Shown piece after piece: positions 34,514 to 44,290 of a DNA stretch of 64,000 nt. Within the stretch, counting starts at the first letter, position 1. Every line of letters begins with the position of its first letter. Both the position numbers and the translations under genes were made by a program. The stretch is from Rhizoclosmatium globosum (lineage: Eukaryota > Chytridiomycota > Chytridiomycetes > Chytridiales > Chytriomycetaceae): positions 1 through 64,000 of the forward strand of contig MCGO01000033.1 in NCBI GenBank assembly GCA_002104985.1, given 5' to 3'. Under the pieces are notes generated by a model. That model was given only the letters and a program-made list of their open reading frames with translations, had not been told where the DNA came from and made no database searches.

Positions 34514-34903
34514 TTATTGTATTATGTTGTTGTTCTCGGTTGCTTGCGTTTCTTCAACATTGGTCAAGTACAATTCAGGGCTGTTTGATTTGTGTATCCC
34601 TTGACTGATCTCATAGTCTCGATTCTTGATGGGGTATTTTTTGGAAAACTGGTCGGCATGTTGAAGAAACTGGATTGTAATGCTAACTTTTGCCCTGCTG
34701 TCAATCACATCTAACGCGCCCCTCTTTGGATTGTTTTGTGCAGTGACTTTTTTCAGCTTCTACCTGTCTTGACTCCTGGCCATGTTGCACACTTTCCGTT
34801 TGAAACTCAGGATGCCATAAAACAAGAGTCATAAGTTCTCTCTGCGTATTATACTTACCACTGATATTCTATCAATTCAATATTTTTTGAAGCTATGAAA
34901 AAT
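34514..34903 (-). other. Possible spliced gene fragment, unrecognised
   Basis: The minus strand holds protein-like blocks: FFIASKNIELIEYQ just before a GTAAGT donor (34858), MTLVLWHPEFQTESVQHGQES (34737-34833), and RGALDVIDSRAKVSITIQFLQHADQFSKK to the stop at 34514. A 40-bp GT-AG intron would join the last two in frame. I could not find a convincing start or identify the family. It may be the 3' part of a gene whose 5' exons I failed to assemble. Confidence 0.3.
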
Positions 34904-35104
34904 CTGAAATAGAATCAAGTAACAGTAAAACTTCAGAAATAGACAGGTTCCAGAACGATTTGGATTAGTGGTCAGATTTCAAACAACATGGGCTTGTGCG
35001 GGATACTTAAAGAGAGCCAACGCGGTTTGCATGTGGAAAGAAGAAGTAGAAATATCATCCGCGCGATTGATGACAATATTTGCAGTAATAAAGCGCAAGC
35101 AGCG

Positions 35105-35514
35105 TTAATTTCTGCAATCTGGGTCTTTCTGCCATTGTTCTGCACTCGTCTTCTGAGGACTCGGAGCATCTGGAGATCGATAAGCATTAGTGGATTGTGA
35201 CTTGCGCCGTGATGCAAAGTTCAAGCCAATGGGTTTCTCATTGTCCATTGGGTTCCAGTCTGGTACAATTAATTAAGAAGAAGACAGAAAACAAGTAATG
35301 AATAGAACTTACTCTTAGGCTTGTGGTTAACAGACTTGATTTTACTGGCAAGGTAGTTGCAATGCCAGAGAGCAAGGTACTCAGGAGATTTGTGATGCAC
35401 TTCAGATCCGGTGAGGTCAGGATAACAGTTGACAAGTTCCTTCAGCTTGACCATCTCCAGGGCAGTCCAGTCCCTGGCAGTCTTGCAAGCAGCTTCAATG
35501 GTAGTGTTAGGCAT
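35105..35514 (-). CDS. Small protein with SANT/Myb-like helix
   Basis: Two exons (35313-35514 and 35105-35259, intron 35260-35312 with GTAAGT donor) close at 118 aa. Residues 13-55 (ARDWTALEMVKLKELVNCYPDL...) have the W-x-x-x-E ... L-x-x-L-V spacing of a SANT/Myb helix. The rest is basic and Ser/Pro-rich (FASRRKSQSTNAYRSPDAP). A nuclear role is possible. No ortholog recognised, and a further 3' exon cannot be excluded. Confidence 0.5.
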
Positions 35515-36300
35515 TTCAAGAAGCTTGCGGGAAAATGCTGGAGGGAGTTGTCTCCTACACCGCTAACCCTGTTACTTTTGCATTTTCAAATCAGGGTTTC
35601 TTTTTTGTGGGCCATCGCAAACAAAACATTCTTTGATTTGTGAACTTCAAGGACCAGATATTAATAAATAAGTGAAAAACTTAAAACCATATCCTTTGGC
35701 TTTCCCCGCCCTCGACTGCTGAAAATTCCCAATTCCCTCCATTGGTCCCGTCACACCTGGGCATCACCCCGTATTGAGGTCTCCGCTGTTGTCATCCTTG
35801 GTTATGTCGGTTGCTTGCTCCATCTCTCCTCTCTGCAGGGAATTTGTGGTTGTGGGCTGTGCAGTAGTTTGAAGAGGACACAACTTACGAAAGACCTTAC
35901 TTGAGCTGTAGGTCTCTATCTGTGAGAAGCATCGCAGTGGTTTTTCATCATTTGGTATGTAAAAAAGTATCCATTACTCATCAGGTAACGGATGGGAGTG
36001 GGTTTTTTCAAAAATTCCCGTTGCCTCTTGCGAGACCACGGAGATGTTAGGAAATAGTTTTCAATCAGCAAAAAAGTTGACTCAGTCGAGACTTCACGGT
36101 CAAACTTATTACTCTCTGTGTAGGATAAGGAACAAGAGAAGAAGGTGTGGTGGCTTTAGTATGAACAAGGGTGTGCGCAGTCCGTAGTCGATGTTACACA
36201 AACTAATCCAATAAACTTTGAACAGTGTTAAAATAGAGGTAATATTCTTCACAAATGGTTTGTGACTGACAGTTTATTCATTCTCCCGTGAAAATACAAA
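35515..36300. other. Long non-coding stretch
   Basis: About 780 bp with no frame longer than 60 codons beyond 35643. It is not simple sequence and is less AT-rich than most intergenic DNA here. Two similar short blocks occur: AAAATTCCCAATTCCCTCCA near 35730 and AAAATTCCCGTTGCCTCTTG near 36012. I checked by eye for spliceosomal RNA, SRP and RNase P hallmarks and recognised none. Confidence 0.4.
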
Positions 36301-38890
36301 TTAATCAGAGCTTTCCTCCTCCGCTTCTTGTAACCACGTAATAAACGGCTTAGCCTGTATAGAATTTGAGTTGATAGCCATAAAAACGCGAACGAAAGAA
36401 AATCCTTACCGAATCCCGCAACTTCCCACTCGACTTCTTGAACCACACAAAGAAGGCGTCCTCCTCACAAATATCCAAATTATAGAACAGCGTCAGAATC
36501 TTGACAAACAATTTCGCGTGCTCATCATTTGTTTTACAATGCTCTTCCAGAATCTGAAGTAAATCAAGTTGGTCCTCTGCATCAGTCGCAAAACGCGCCA
36601 AGAGTCCTCCCCATCGTTTTAAAGTTGTTTGAAGCGTGGCGGCATTAGTCACGAGACTTAATACAGTTGGGACGGCGGTGAGACGGATGTCATGGAAATC
36701 GAGGTTGTCAGCGAATTTGAGAGTGTTGAGTTCCAGGACAATGTTGTCGATGGAGTGGTTCTCTTCAAAGGCACGTTCAATTGTGGAGATGAGTTCGCGG
36801 TGGGAGCCTATTCGCGGAAGATTTATGATTCAGTCAAGAAAAGGAGTGGTGACGTACGTTCAAGAGCATCTACATCAGACAAGTCGTCTTCATCTTCAGT
36901 GTCCTCATCCACAGCGTCTTCAATGTCATGAAGCTGGATGTCGCGTGCTAAGTCGAAAAGTCAGTTTAAAAATTTTGCCAGAACAAGACTATTACCAATT
37001 GAACAAACGGCCAAGATCGCCTTATGTTCCTCTTCATCGTCGTCATCGTCCGCATCAATAATGTCTTTCTTTTCGTATCCCTTTCCGTCTTCTCCGACTT
37101 GAGTTTCGTCGTATTCTGTGCACAAAAGTTACTATCGTCATTACTAGCCCCTGGCTTAAACAAACCTTCATCATCACTTTCAGCATCACTTTCTTCTTCG
37201 TCGAAATCACTGTCCTCGTCAACACGGCCCTTGTTCAAACTCAAGCGCGCAAACTCCTTGACAGTAAATTCCGGTCCAACTTGAACCTGTTAACGACAAA
37301 GGATGGTGATAAGTTGATTGTGTTGGAACCAAACCAAGAGACGTACTCCGTAAGAAAGAATAGAACCCTTCTCAATCTTGACGCCATTCAGAACAACAAC
37401 GCCGTCAGCAAGAATAGAACGCTCAATCACACAGTTGTCGCCAATGACGACATTGTCCCAGATATATGATCCATTAATGACGACATTCTTTCCTGCATAC
37501 CCAAATGAGATAAGTCGTTGTACATTCCTGTCTAAAAGCAAACATAATAATGAGCTCACCAATACGACAATTTCGTCCAATAACCGACTCAGAAATTGTA
37601 GTTTTATCTCCGATAGAAGTCTTCTCTCCGACAACAACATATCGAACAAGTTTCGTCCCAAACTGCAAAATAACGCTCTCATCTTTATAAATATACGGAC
37701 TATGATGCGTGTACGAAGTCCCCATAATATTCGTTTCCGGGACCATTGGATAAGTCCATCGCGCCATCACGTCTTTACTGATGGAGTCGTACATCTGCGT
37801 AGACCGAACACGCGCGGCATACGTGTCAGTGATGATGTGACAGTGGATTTGTTTTCCGAGGATATCAGATTCAAGGATTCCACGGACAAAGTGTTTACGA
37901 ATGTCTTGGTAGTCAAAGTTTTCAGTGAACAGTGCAGGAACCTAGATGTCGAATCATCAGAGAGAAACAGAGAAAGAGAGAATACGTACATCAACAGAAC
38001 AGATATCAATCTGACAATCAATTAAATCGTTACGGACTTGTAGTTCCGAATGTGCTTTAAAGAGTTCCAAATCAAGTTTTAGTTTTTGTTTGATGGGGAA
38101 CAAGCTTCTGTACTGAACACATTCTTGCGTCGCCGCATTCAACACGTAGATTCCTTCTTCACCCTTGGAACGGGTTCTGTGCGCAGGACTGGCAGCCTTC
38201 ACGACCATGGTCATGATTGCATTCTTGTCAACGACACGGCGAGCCCTGCGAATCAAATTTAGTAAAATTCTTGGAAGTAGAAAAGAAACACATACCGATG
38301 TTCTTCAAGAGCCTTGGTCAAATCCATATTGGCCACAACATCCCCCGAAACCAAGATAAAGTCCGACTTGAGCAACTGCTTCGCATCCAAATCTCTCAAA
38401 GCATCACCCGTACTGGCAAGTTGCTGCGACACAAAAGTGTTGACTTTTGGAAATGTTGATTTACCCCAACGAGACGATCTATACTCTTTCGTGTCAGGAC
38501 TTCCTCATTTCCAAATCAAGAAACAATCTCACTTCAAGTAAGCTTTGATTTGATCCGCGTGAGAACAGCACACGACATAGATCTGTTCCACGCCAGCAGT
38601 AGCAAGGAACTCCAGAGTGTATTCAATCAACGGCACGTTGGCGAGTGGCAGCAGACACTGTATCGAGATTAACAAGCGAGTACGGTTGTAGTTGATGCAA
38701 AGGTTACCCTTGGTTTGTCTTCAGTGAGTGGCAGGAAGCGCTTGTTGAAGGAGTCAGCAACAACCACAGCGACGAGTTCCTAGGGAGCCCAAGTCAGTGT
38801 ACTACAAGTCAACTAGGAGACATTCACACGTACCTCATCGACCTGAACCTTCTCTTGAGCCTGTGCCTTGTCCTTTGGTTTAGTAGCCAT
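36301..38890 (-). CDS. GCD6: Translation initiation factor eIF2B subunit epsilon
   Basis: Catalytic subunit of the guanine-nucleotide exchange factor for eIF2. Many short introns split it. The N-terminal nucleotidyltransferase-like half is clear ([50 protein letters not shown]). Next come left-handed beta-helix hexapeptide repeats ([28 protein letters not shown]), an acidic linker and the C-terminal W2/HEAT exchange domain with its aromatic/acidic box ([18 protein letters not shown] ... [17 protein letters not shown]). This order is specific to the epsilon subunit. One intron near 38500 seems only about 33 bp, which deserves transcript support. ATG 38890 is 83 bp from the divergent PPOX start; the interval holds an AAGAAGA repeat. 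Confidence 0.92.
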
Positions 38891-39542
38891 TTCTCGATGA
38901 AATCACTTTGATCAAAAAGAAGAAAGAAGAAAGAAGAAAGAAGAAATCAACAAATAAACAAACAACAAAGTAAATGATCATTCTCGGTGGTGGAATCAGC
39001 GGACTCAGCACGGCCTGGTTCGCGGCAAAGGCGGCACCGCGAACGACTCTTATCAAAGTAATCGAAGGCGGAACAAGGTGCGGCGGTTGGATCCACTCGT
39101 CGTTGGATTCGGATTCGGACGTGCTCTTTGAGTCGGGACCGAGGACACTGCGACCGGTCGGGCCGCAGGGACTGGCGACTTTGGAATTGGTGCGTTGTTC
39201 GTTGTTCGTTGGTGCTCTGAAGTGGTCGTGACTCATCACATTAAATGTAGGTGTTCGCTCTCGGCCTCAAAGACCAAGTCATTGCCGTCCCAAAGAACTC
39301 TCCTGCTGCTAAAAACAGATTCATCAAATACAATGGTAACATAAACAAGATGCCCTCGTCTCTGCAAGAAGCCCTGTTTCCTCCCACAGGCCATGTCTTC
39401 AGAGGTGTCATGGCTCGCGGTGCCCTCGAACCTTTCATTAAAAGGACCAAAGCAGACGATGAATCTATTCATGACTTTGTCTCCCGCCGTTTCGGCAGCC
39501 ACGTTGCCGACAACATGATTTCTGCTCTTGTTCACGGAATTT

Positions 39543-40248
39543 TGTGACTGGGATACCGGCTCGGCCGTCGCCAAGCACGTCAGGTTGTCCATGTCCGACG
39601 TAACGGTACCTAGCACGTAGTCAATAGTATCTCACTCATACATAAAAAAGGAAAACGTCACCTTATCACCGATCCCCTCATCTCGGATGCGCCAGTGGAA
39701 GTCCCCTCCTTCCCACAGTCCGTCCAGTAGGTCCAAGCCCACATTACAGCGAATCCCTGTCGCAAGCCGTCCTGTTCGCATCCGCAGTCGATCACTGTCC
39801 TCGGTCCACATCCACCGAACCCGTCCAGTGATCCCCAGTTGATCGTTGATCAGTCCCCTATTCCCGTAGCGCGGGTCTGGGTAGGTGGGAAACCATCCAG
39901 CTTTGAAACCCGTACTAACCCTCCTGTCCTTACATGCCTGCAGTCATGGTGCCTCCCTTCCATCCCTTACAGGAGGTCAACCCGACGCTCAGGCTAGACA
40001 CTACGCTCAAAAGGGGGAGAAACGTACCTAGGCCACCTCGCTCAAGTATGTCGGGTGGCGCCCCGTCCTGTTCCAGACGCCCTCCACCAACGAAGCCCGT
40101 TCGCACGCTGCTTTGTTCACAAGGTAGTTTCTATTTTTACATTTTCCCCTTCCGGTGCTTTCCCACACAGCCACCGGATAATAAACAAATAAATAAAGAA
40201 AGAATAAAAGAGAAGTCCGCAACCCTCCCTCCGTCAGATCCCCTGACA
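39543..40248 (-). repeat. LTR (3' LTR of the element)
   Basis: 706 bp, TG...CA ends, same length and apparently same sequence as 46976-47681. It lies directly after PPOX codon GGA-ATT. A polypurine tract abuts its inner end. Confidence 0.95.
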
Positions 40249-40253
40249 GTGGG

Positions 40254-40262
40254 CCCTTTTCC
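40254..40262 (-). promoter_or_regulatory. Polypurine tract (plus-strand priming)
   Basis: On the minus strand GGAAAAGGG lies five bases before the 3' LTR, the expected place for a polypurine tract. Confidence 0.55.
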
Positions 40263-40539
40263 AAAAAACCCCTAGGTACTCCGTTACCTAGAGTCTGAAA
40301 CAAGGAAAGGCTACCGACATGTCCAAACGAAACTAAAAACCAACACAACCAACTCCACCACTCATCCAGCTGCTGAAGAAATGAAAGGGCTGTTCTCAAC
40401 TCGCTCCGGGGCGCGAGCCATGAGAACACCTTTCTTGCCATAATTGTATGAGTAGGCGCGTTCGTCCTAGTAGTGCCCTGGTCACCGGTGGATCCAAAGA
40501 TCTTGTATTTAATTACCTAAAAGTGGTGTTAGGAAGGGG

Positions 40540-43500
40540 CTACTTGCGGGTAGCCTCATCCTCTTTTTGATTCCTCTTAAGTAATCTTAAAGCTCTTTGT
40601 TCAACGGCGTCGGTAACTACAGGTGGTTGGATAATCTTTTCTACCGGTTTGGCTTTTGTCTTTCTTTTCTGCTGTTGGACTTCAGTTGGAGTCGTGTCAA
40701 TCTCAAGTGGTATTGCTAAGTCACCACTAACTTTCTCAGACATTCGCTCTTTCATCTTTTTGTATTCATTCCATAAAGGCCTATACTTTCTTTTATTCTG
40801 TTCCCAGAAGTCACTTATAACTTCCGAGGGCATATCCTCTTCTCGTTGCCAATGGCGTTCCTTTCGTCCCCACATCTCCCAACTGGTGAGATACTCAAAG
40901 GAGGTTGGATTGACAGTCTTTTTAACATCTAAGATTTTATCAATAATTAATTTTGGGTTATCGATGTCTTCTTGACTAAAAGTAGGGTCAATCTTTGCAA
41001 GTAGCCAAGGGCTTGCGCCGGATGCATATTGTTGTTTGTGGGTAGGTCTTCTTGTTAGCTTCTCATCGTCTAACCATTTCTTGTACTCAGTCTCAAAGTC
41101 ATCACCTGCTAATTTCATGGCATCCTCTGCACTGTCAACAGGTACTCGCGCTGTGAATGGTCTGAGTCGACTAGCATGCACTGTTCTAACAACAATTTGG
41201 TTACCAGGGAATCGTTCAACGACTCTATATTTTGTTTGAGCGTCTCCTTCCGCTCGGTCAACAATTCTAACAGGTCCAACCCATCGTGGAATAAACTTCT
41301 TTCCAACTTTAAGGCGTTGCGCTTCAGCAGTAAGGGGAACCGCCAACCAGGCGCGCTCTCCTACTCTAAATTCATGAGAAGGGTCAACATTACTATTTGT
41401 TTGGGTTGCATACTTTTCTTGTTCTTTATTAACATTATCTATAATGACAGATCTAGAAGCTTGTAGGCCTCTTACTAATCTCTCAGTAAATGATTTGATG
41501 TCTTCTGGTGAGGTTTCGCCAACCACCGCTACATCATCAAAGTCACTGTCCATCTCGTTCACCAAAGTCATGGGAGTTTCATCATTTGTGGGTTCAAAGT
41601 CATTAATTATAAAAGTTTGGATAGGAGCTTCATCAAATAAGAAGGATTCACCAACTGTAAAGAATTGAGTGGCTCCATCCCACAAAGGGACACCTCTCAC
41701 TACAACAAAGTCTTTAGTAGTTGCATCAACTAAAGGTATGATGTAATCCACATATGTTTTAGTGGTAAAGTTATAGGCGCGGTACATACAGCGTAAAATA
41801 CCTGGTGTTCCCAAGAACAGCTGAGGTTCAGGGTTATCTTCAGGGAGACTATCAGGTAAGTTGTTTCCTATTTGTATTAAGTTCTTTCGGGAGAAGACAT
41901 TTATTATTCTTTTTGCAGGTTTGTTCTCAAGTACAGTTCTAACTTTGCCATCCGCTGTTGCCGCTCCAATGCGGAAGTTCCCAATTCTTGGGATATCTGT
42001 CCCATCTTCTAATTTAAAAGTATATGGAACTGGGTAGTCTGTTCGATAATCTTGTTTTGGGTGTAAGTTGTGAATGAGGACTATTGCATCTAAGTTGTAT
42101 TTTTCAAACAGTTTCCTCAATACGCGTTGTGGGTTATATTCTGTTTCGTATCCATAAAGATGTTTGGATAGTTTACTTTGAACAAACTGTCGAAAGGATC
42201 GGTAGGACGCGATGGCTATTTTAGGGAGTTTTTCCGGGAATGGTTCTTCAACAGTTTCTTGGGAAGTCATAGTGAGTGTCTGTGGGGTGGGGTCAAGAGA
42301 AGTTGGTTTTTCAGTAAGGTCTGCCTTACAGTCAGGTAGGACTTTTTCAATGTCAATGGGGTTAATTCCCAGAAGTAAGTCAGAAGGTAATCGTGCGTCA
42401 AATCCATGGAACATAAAGAATGGTGTTTCTCCTGTAGTGCCATGGGCATGAGTTCTATACGCAAATAAAACATAAGGGAGTATGGTTTCCCAATCATCAA
42501 AAGTGTATTTATTAATGTAATGTCTTATTCGTTCTGATAAGTTTTTGATAAGTCGCTCGACCATCCCATTTGCTCTGGGCCAGTAGGGACTGGTGAACGT
42601 CTTATAAAATCCAAATCTCCTGGAGAGTTGCAACATAAGATTGCTGTTGAAGGGTTCTCCACCGTCAGAATGTAAGTAAACAGGGACGCCAGTATGGCAG
42701 AACACTTTCTCTACTAACGCCTCAGCGACTGTTTTGGCTTTAAGGTCCGGTATTGGGATGGCTTCTGCCCATTTAGTGAAAGAGTCTACAACAACCATGA
42801 TGTATTTGTTACCTGTTTTCTCATCTGGTTTTGGTGGTTGCATAAAGTCAACAAACACTCTTTCCCAAGGGTGTTTTCCAATTGGAATTGGAAAGACATA
42901 TCCAGCTTTTTGCCGGAAATCTTTGGCAGTATTACATTCAGGACAAGATTTTATTTCATTTTCTAAATCGTTCTTTACTGTTGGCCACCAATAGCGATCA
43001 AGGAGGGGTGTATAAACTTTCTCAAACCCATAATGTCCAGCAAACAGGTCTGAGTGGAGGAGATCCAGGATTTCTCGTCGCATGTTGTCTGGTACACATA
43101 ACGTCACGCGCGCTGGTTGCTTTCGAACTTGTTGTTTTGAGGCGTTATGGATTTTGAAAAGGAGTCCATTGCTGTCGACGATGAGGTCCTTTGACAATGC
43201 AATTAGGTTATCTTTTGTTAAAGTTGTTTCACCCTCCTTTGGTTCAGGTACTGTACCATACTGGCGAAATCTTAAAAGTGGGCCAAAGTGGGTATCGGCG
43301 AGTTGAAGTTCGCGGATTTCCTTAACTGTTTTACCTGAATTCGGTAATGTTATGTTAAGATTTGTTTCAAAGTTATCAATGTTTACATCTGAACAGAAGG
43401 TATAGTATTGAGGATTCTCTTTATTTGTCCATGATGTTCTGTCAATCAAAATCGATTTATCATTTCCGTGGAAAGTTGTGTGTAACTGCAGGGCGACATG

Positions 43501-43608
43501 GTCGCTTTCCCATTTTCTTGAGTCGATCCTCACGTCGAAGTGTTTCTTATCAATCCTATTGTCTATAAGTATGTGGTCAACTCTCCAAAAAGGGTATACT
43601 TTATTATC
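40540..43608 (-). CDS. Retrotransposon pol, downstream frame: EEP C-terminus, integrase, GPY/F, chromodomain
   Basis: About 1020 codons following the TAA at 43609-43611. It begins with the end of the EEP fold (WRVDHILID ... WESDHVALQL). Integrase follows: HHCC zinc finger (H-x-x-x-x-x-x-H in LLHSDLFAGHYGF, then CPEC), catalytic D in VFVDFMQP, second D in YLHSDGGEPF and E in ANGMVERLIKNL. After the core a ~270-aa stretch of unknown fold (VLPDCKADL ... DSDFDDVAVVGE) separates it from the GPY/F-type module (FRVGERAWLAV ... KFIPRWVGPVRIV). A chromodomain-like block (YLTSWEMWGRKERHWQREEDMP) and a basic tail end the protein. The chromodomain suggests targeting to marked chromatin. Confidence 0.85.
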   Translation of the reverse strand, partial: DNKVYPFWRVDHILIDNRIDKKHFDVRIDSRKWESDHVALQLHTTFHGNDKSILIDRTSWTNKENPQYYTFCSDVNIDNFETNLNITLPNSGKTVKEIRELQLADTHFGPLLRFRQYGTVPEPKEGETTLTKDNLIALSKDLIVDSNGLLFKIHNASKQQVRKQPARVTLCVPDNMRREILDLLHSDLFAGHYGFEKVYTPLLDRYWWPTVKNDLENEIKSCPECNTAKDFRQKAGYVFPIPIGKHPWERVFVDFMQPPKPDEKTGNKYIMVVVDSFTKWAEAIPIPDLKAKTVAEALVEKVFCHTGVPVYLHSDGGEPFNSNLMLQLSRRFGFYKTFTSPYWPRANGMVERLIKNLSERIRHYINKYTFDDWETILPYVLFAYRTHAHGTTGETPFFMFHGFDARLPSDLLLGINPIDIEKVLPDCKADLTEKPTSLDPTPQTLTMTSQETVEEPFPEKLPKIAIASYRSFRQFVQSKLSKHLYGYETEYNPQRVLRKLFEKYNLDAIVLIHNLHPKQDYRTDYPVPYTFKLEDGTDIPRIGNFRIGAATADGKVRTVLENKPAKRIINVFSRKNLIQIGNNLPDSLPEDNPEPQLFLGTPGILRCMYRAYNFTTKTYVDYIIPLVDATTKDFVVVRGVPLWDGATQFFTVGESFLFDEAPIQTFIINDFEPTNDETPMTLVNEMDSDFDDVAVVGETSPEDIKSFTERLVRGLQASRSVIIDNVNKEQEKYATQTNSNVDPSHEFRVGERAWLAVPLTAEAQRLKVGKKFIPRWVGPVRIVDRAEGDAQTKYRVVERFPGNQIVVRTVHASRLRPFTARVPVDSAEDAMKLAGDDFETEYKKWLDDEKLTRRPTHKQQYASGASPWLLAKIDPTFSQEDIDNPKLIIDKILDVKKTVNPTSFEYLTSWEMWGRKERHWQREEDMPSEVISDFWEQNKRKYRPLWNEYKKMKERMSEKVSGDLAIPLEIDTTPTEVQQQKRKTKAKPVEKIIQPPVVTDAVEQRALRLLKRNQKEDEATRK

Positions 43609-44290
43609 TTATGCTTTTAAAAGCCAAGTAGAGCCATGAGGTTCTGGGTGTTTTACTCGAAAGCCGTCGTGGAAGTGTTCAGTCATTGATTTGAACCAAA
43701 TTTGTTCTTCGGCGCTGATAGTTGAACCGAAACAATCCACCAAGTTTTCTTCGACGGCGAACGGCATCACATCTTTCTCCGAATCTGGGGCAATGTTTAA
43801 GTCGCCCGGCAACAAAGTGTTTCTTACGTAGGTGTAGGCAGTGTCGTTTTAATTTTTCAAGGAAGTTTATTTTAAATAGATGTCTTTTCTCATCTCTGTT
43901 TCCACTTGGTGCATAACAGTTGACAATAGCAAAGTCGCCGAGTGTAATGGTAAGGATACGACCCTCCGGGTCAGCTTCGTCCATCGCGCCGTACGAGTGG
44001 ATCTCGCCTTTCAAGTCCTTTCTCCATAGAGTGGCTACTCCGTAATGTCCCGAAAGGTTGTCGCTTATAGCGCAACTCCAATTTGGAAGGGTTTGCATTT
44101 GTGAAAGGAGTTTTGTGGACTTGCGTCCCAGTCGCGTCTCTTGAAAACATATGACACTTCCTCCTAACATGTCCAAGTATCGTTCCATAATAGTAGCCTC
44201 GGTCTGTTCTTCATTTATTTCGGTATTACTCTTCTTCCAAGCTGTGTATGAATTACTAAAACCATTTAGATTCTGAGACGTGAAGTTCAG
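43490..44290 (-). other. EEP (APE-like endonuclease/exonuclease/phosphatase) domain inside pol
   Basis: Motifs in order on the minus strand: SQNLNG (Asn), VICFQETRLG (metal-binding Glu), YGVATLWRKDL, VNCYAPSGN (Tyr), GDLNIAP (Asp/Asn), VDHILID (Asp) and SDHVAL (terminal His). These are the diagnostic residues of the EEP superfamily to which LINE endonucleases belong. A one-base shift lies just before GDLN (about 43825) and a stop follows at 43609-43611, so the domain is spread over two phases and one stop. Confidence 0.8.

Noticed and set aside
39934..40275. Plus-strand frame inside the LTR (MPAVMVPPFH...)
   Set aside because: Antisense to the element, within the LTR, Pro/Arg-rich and without a domain. 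Noted only because the second LTR copy fuses in frame to PPOX.
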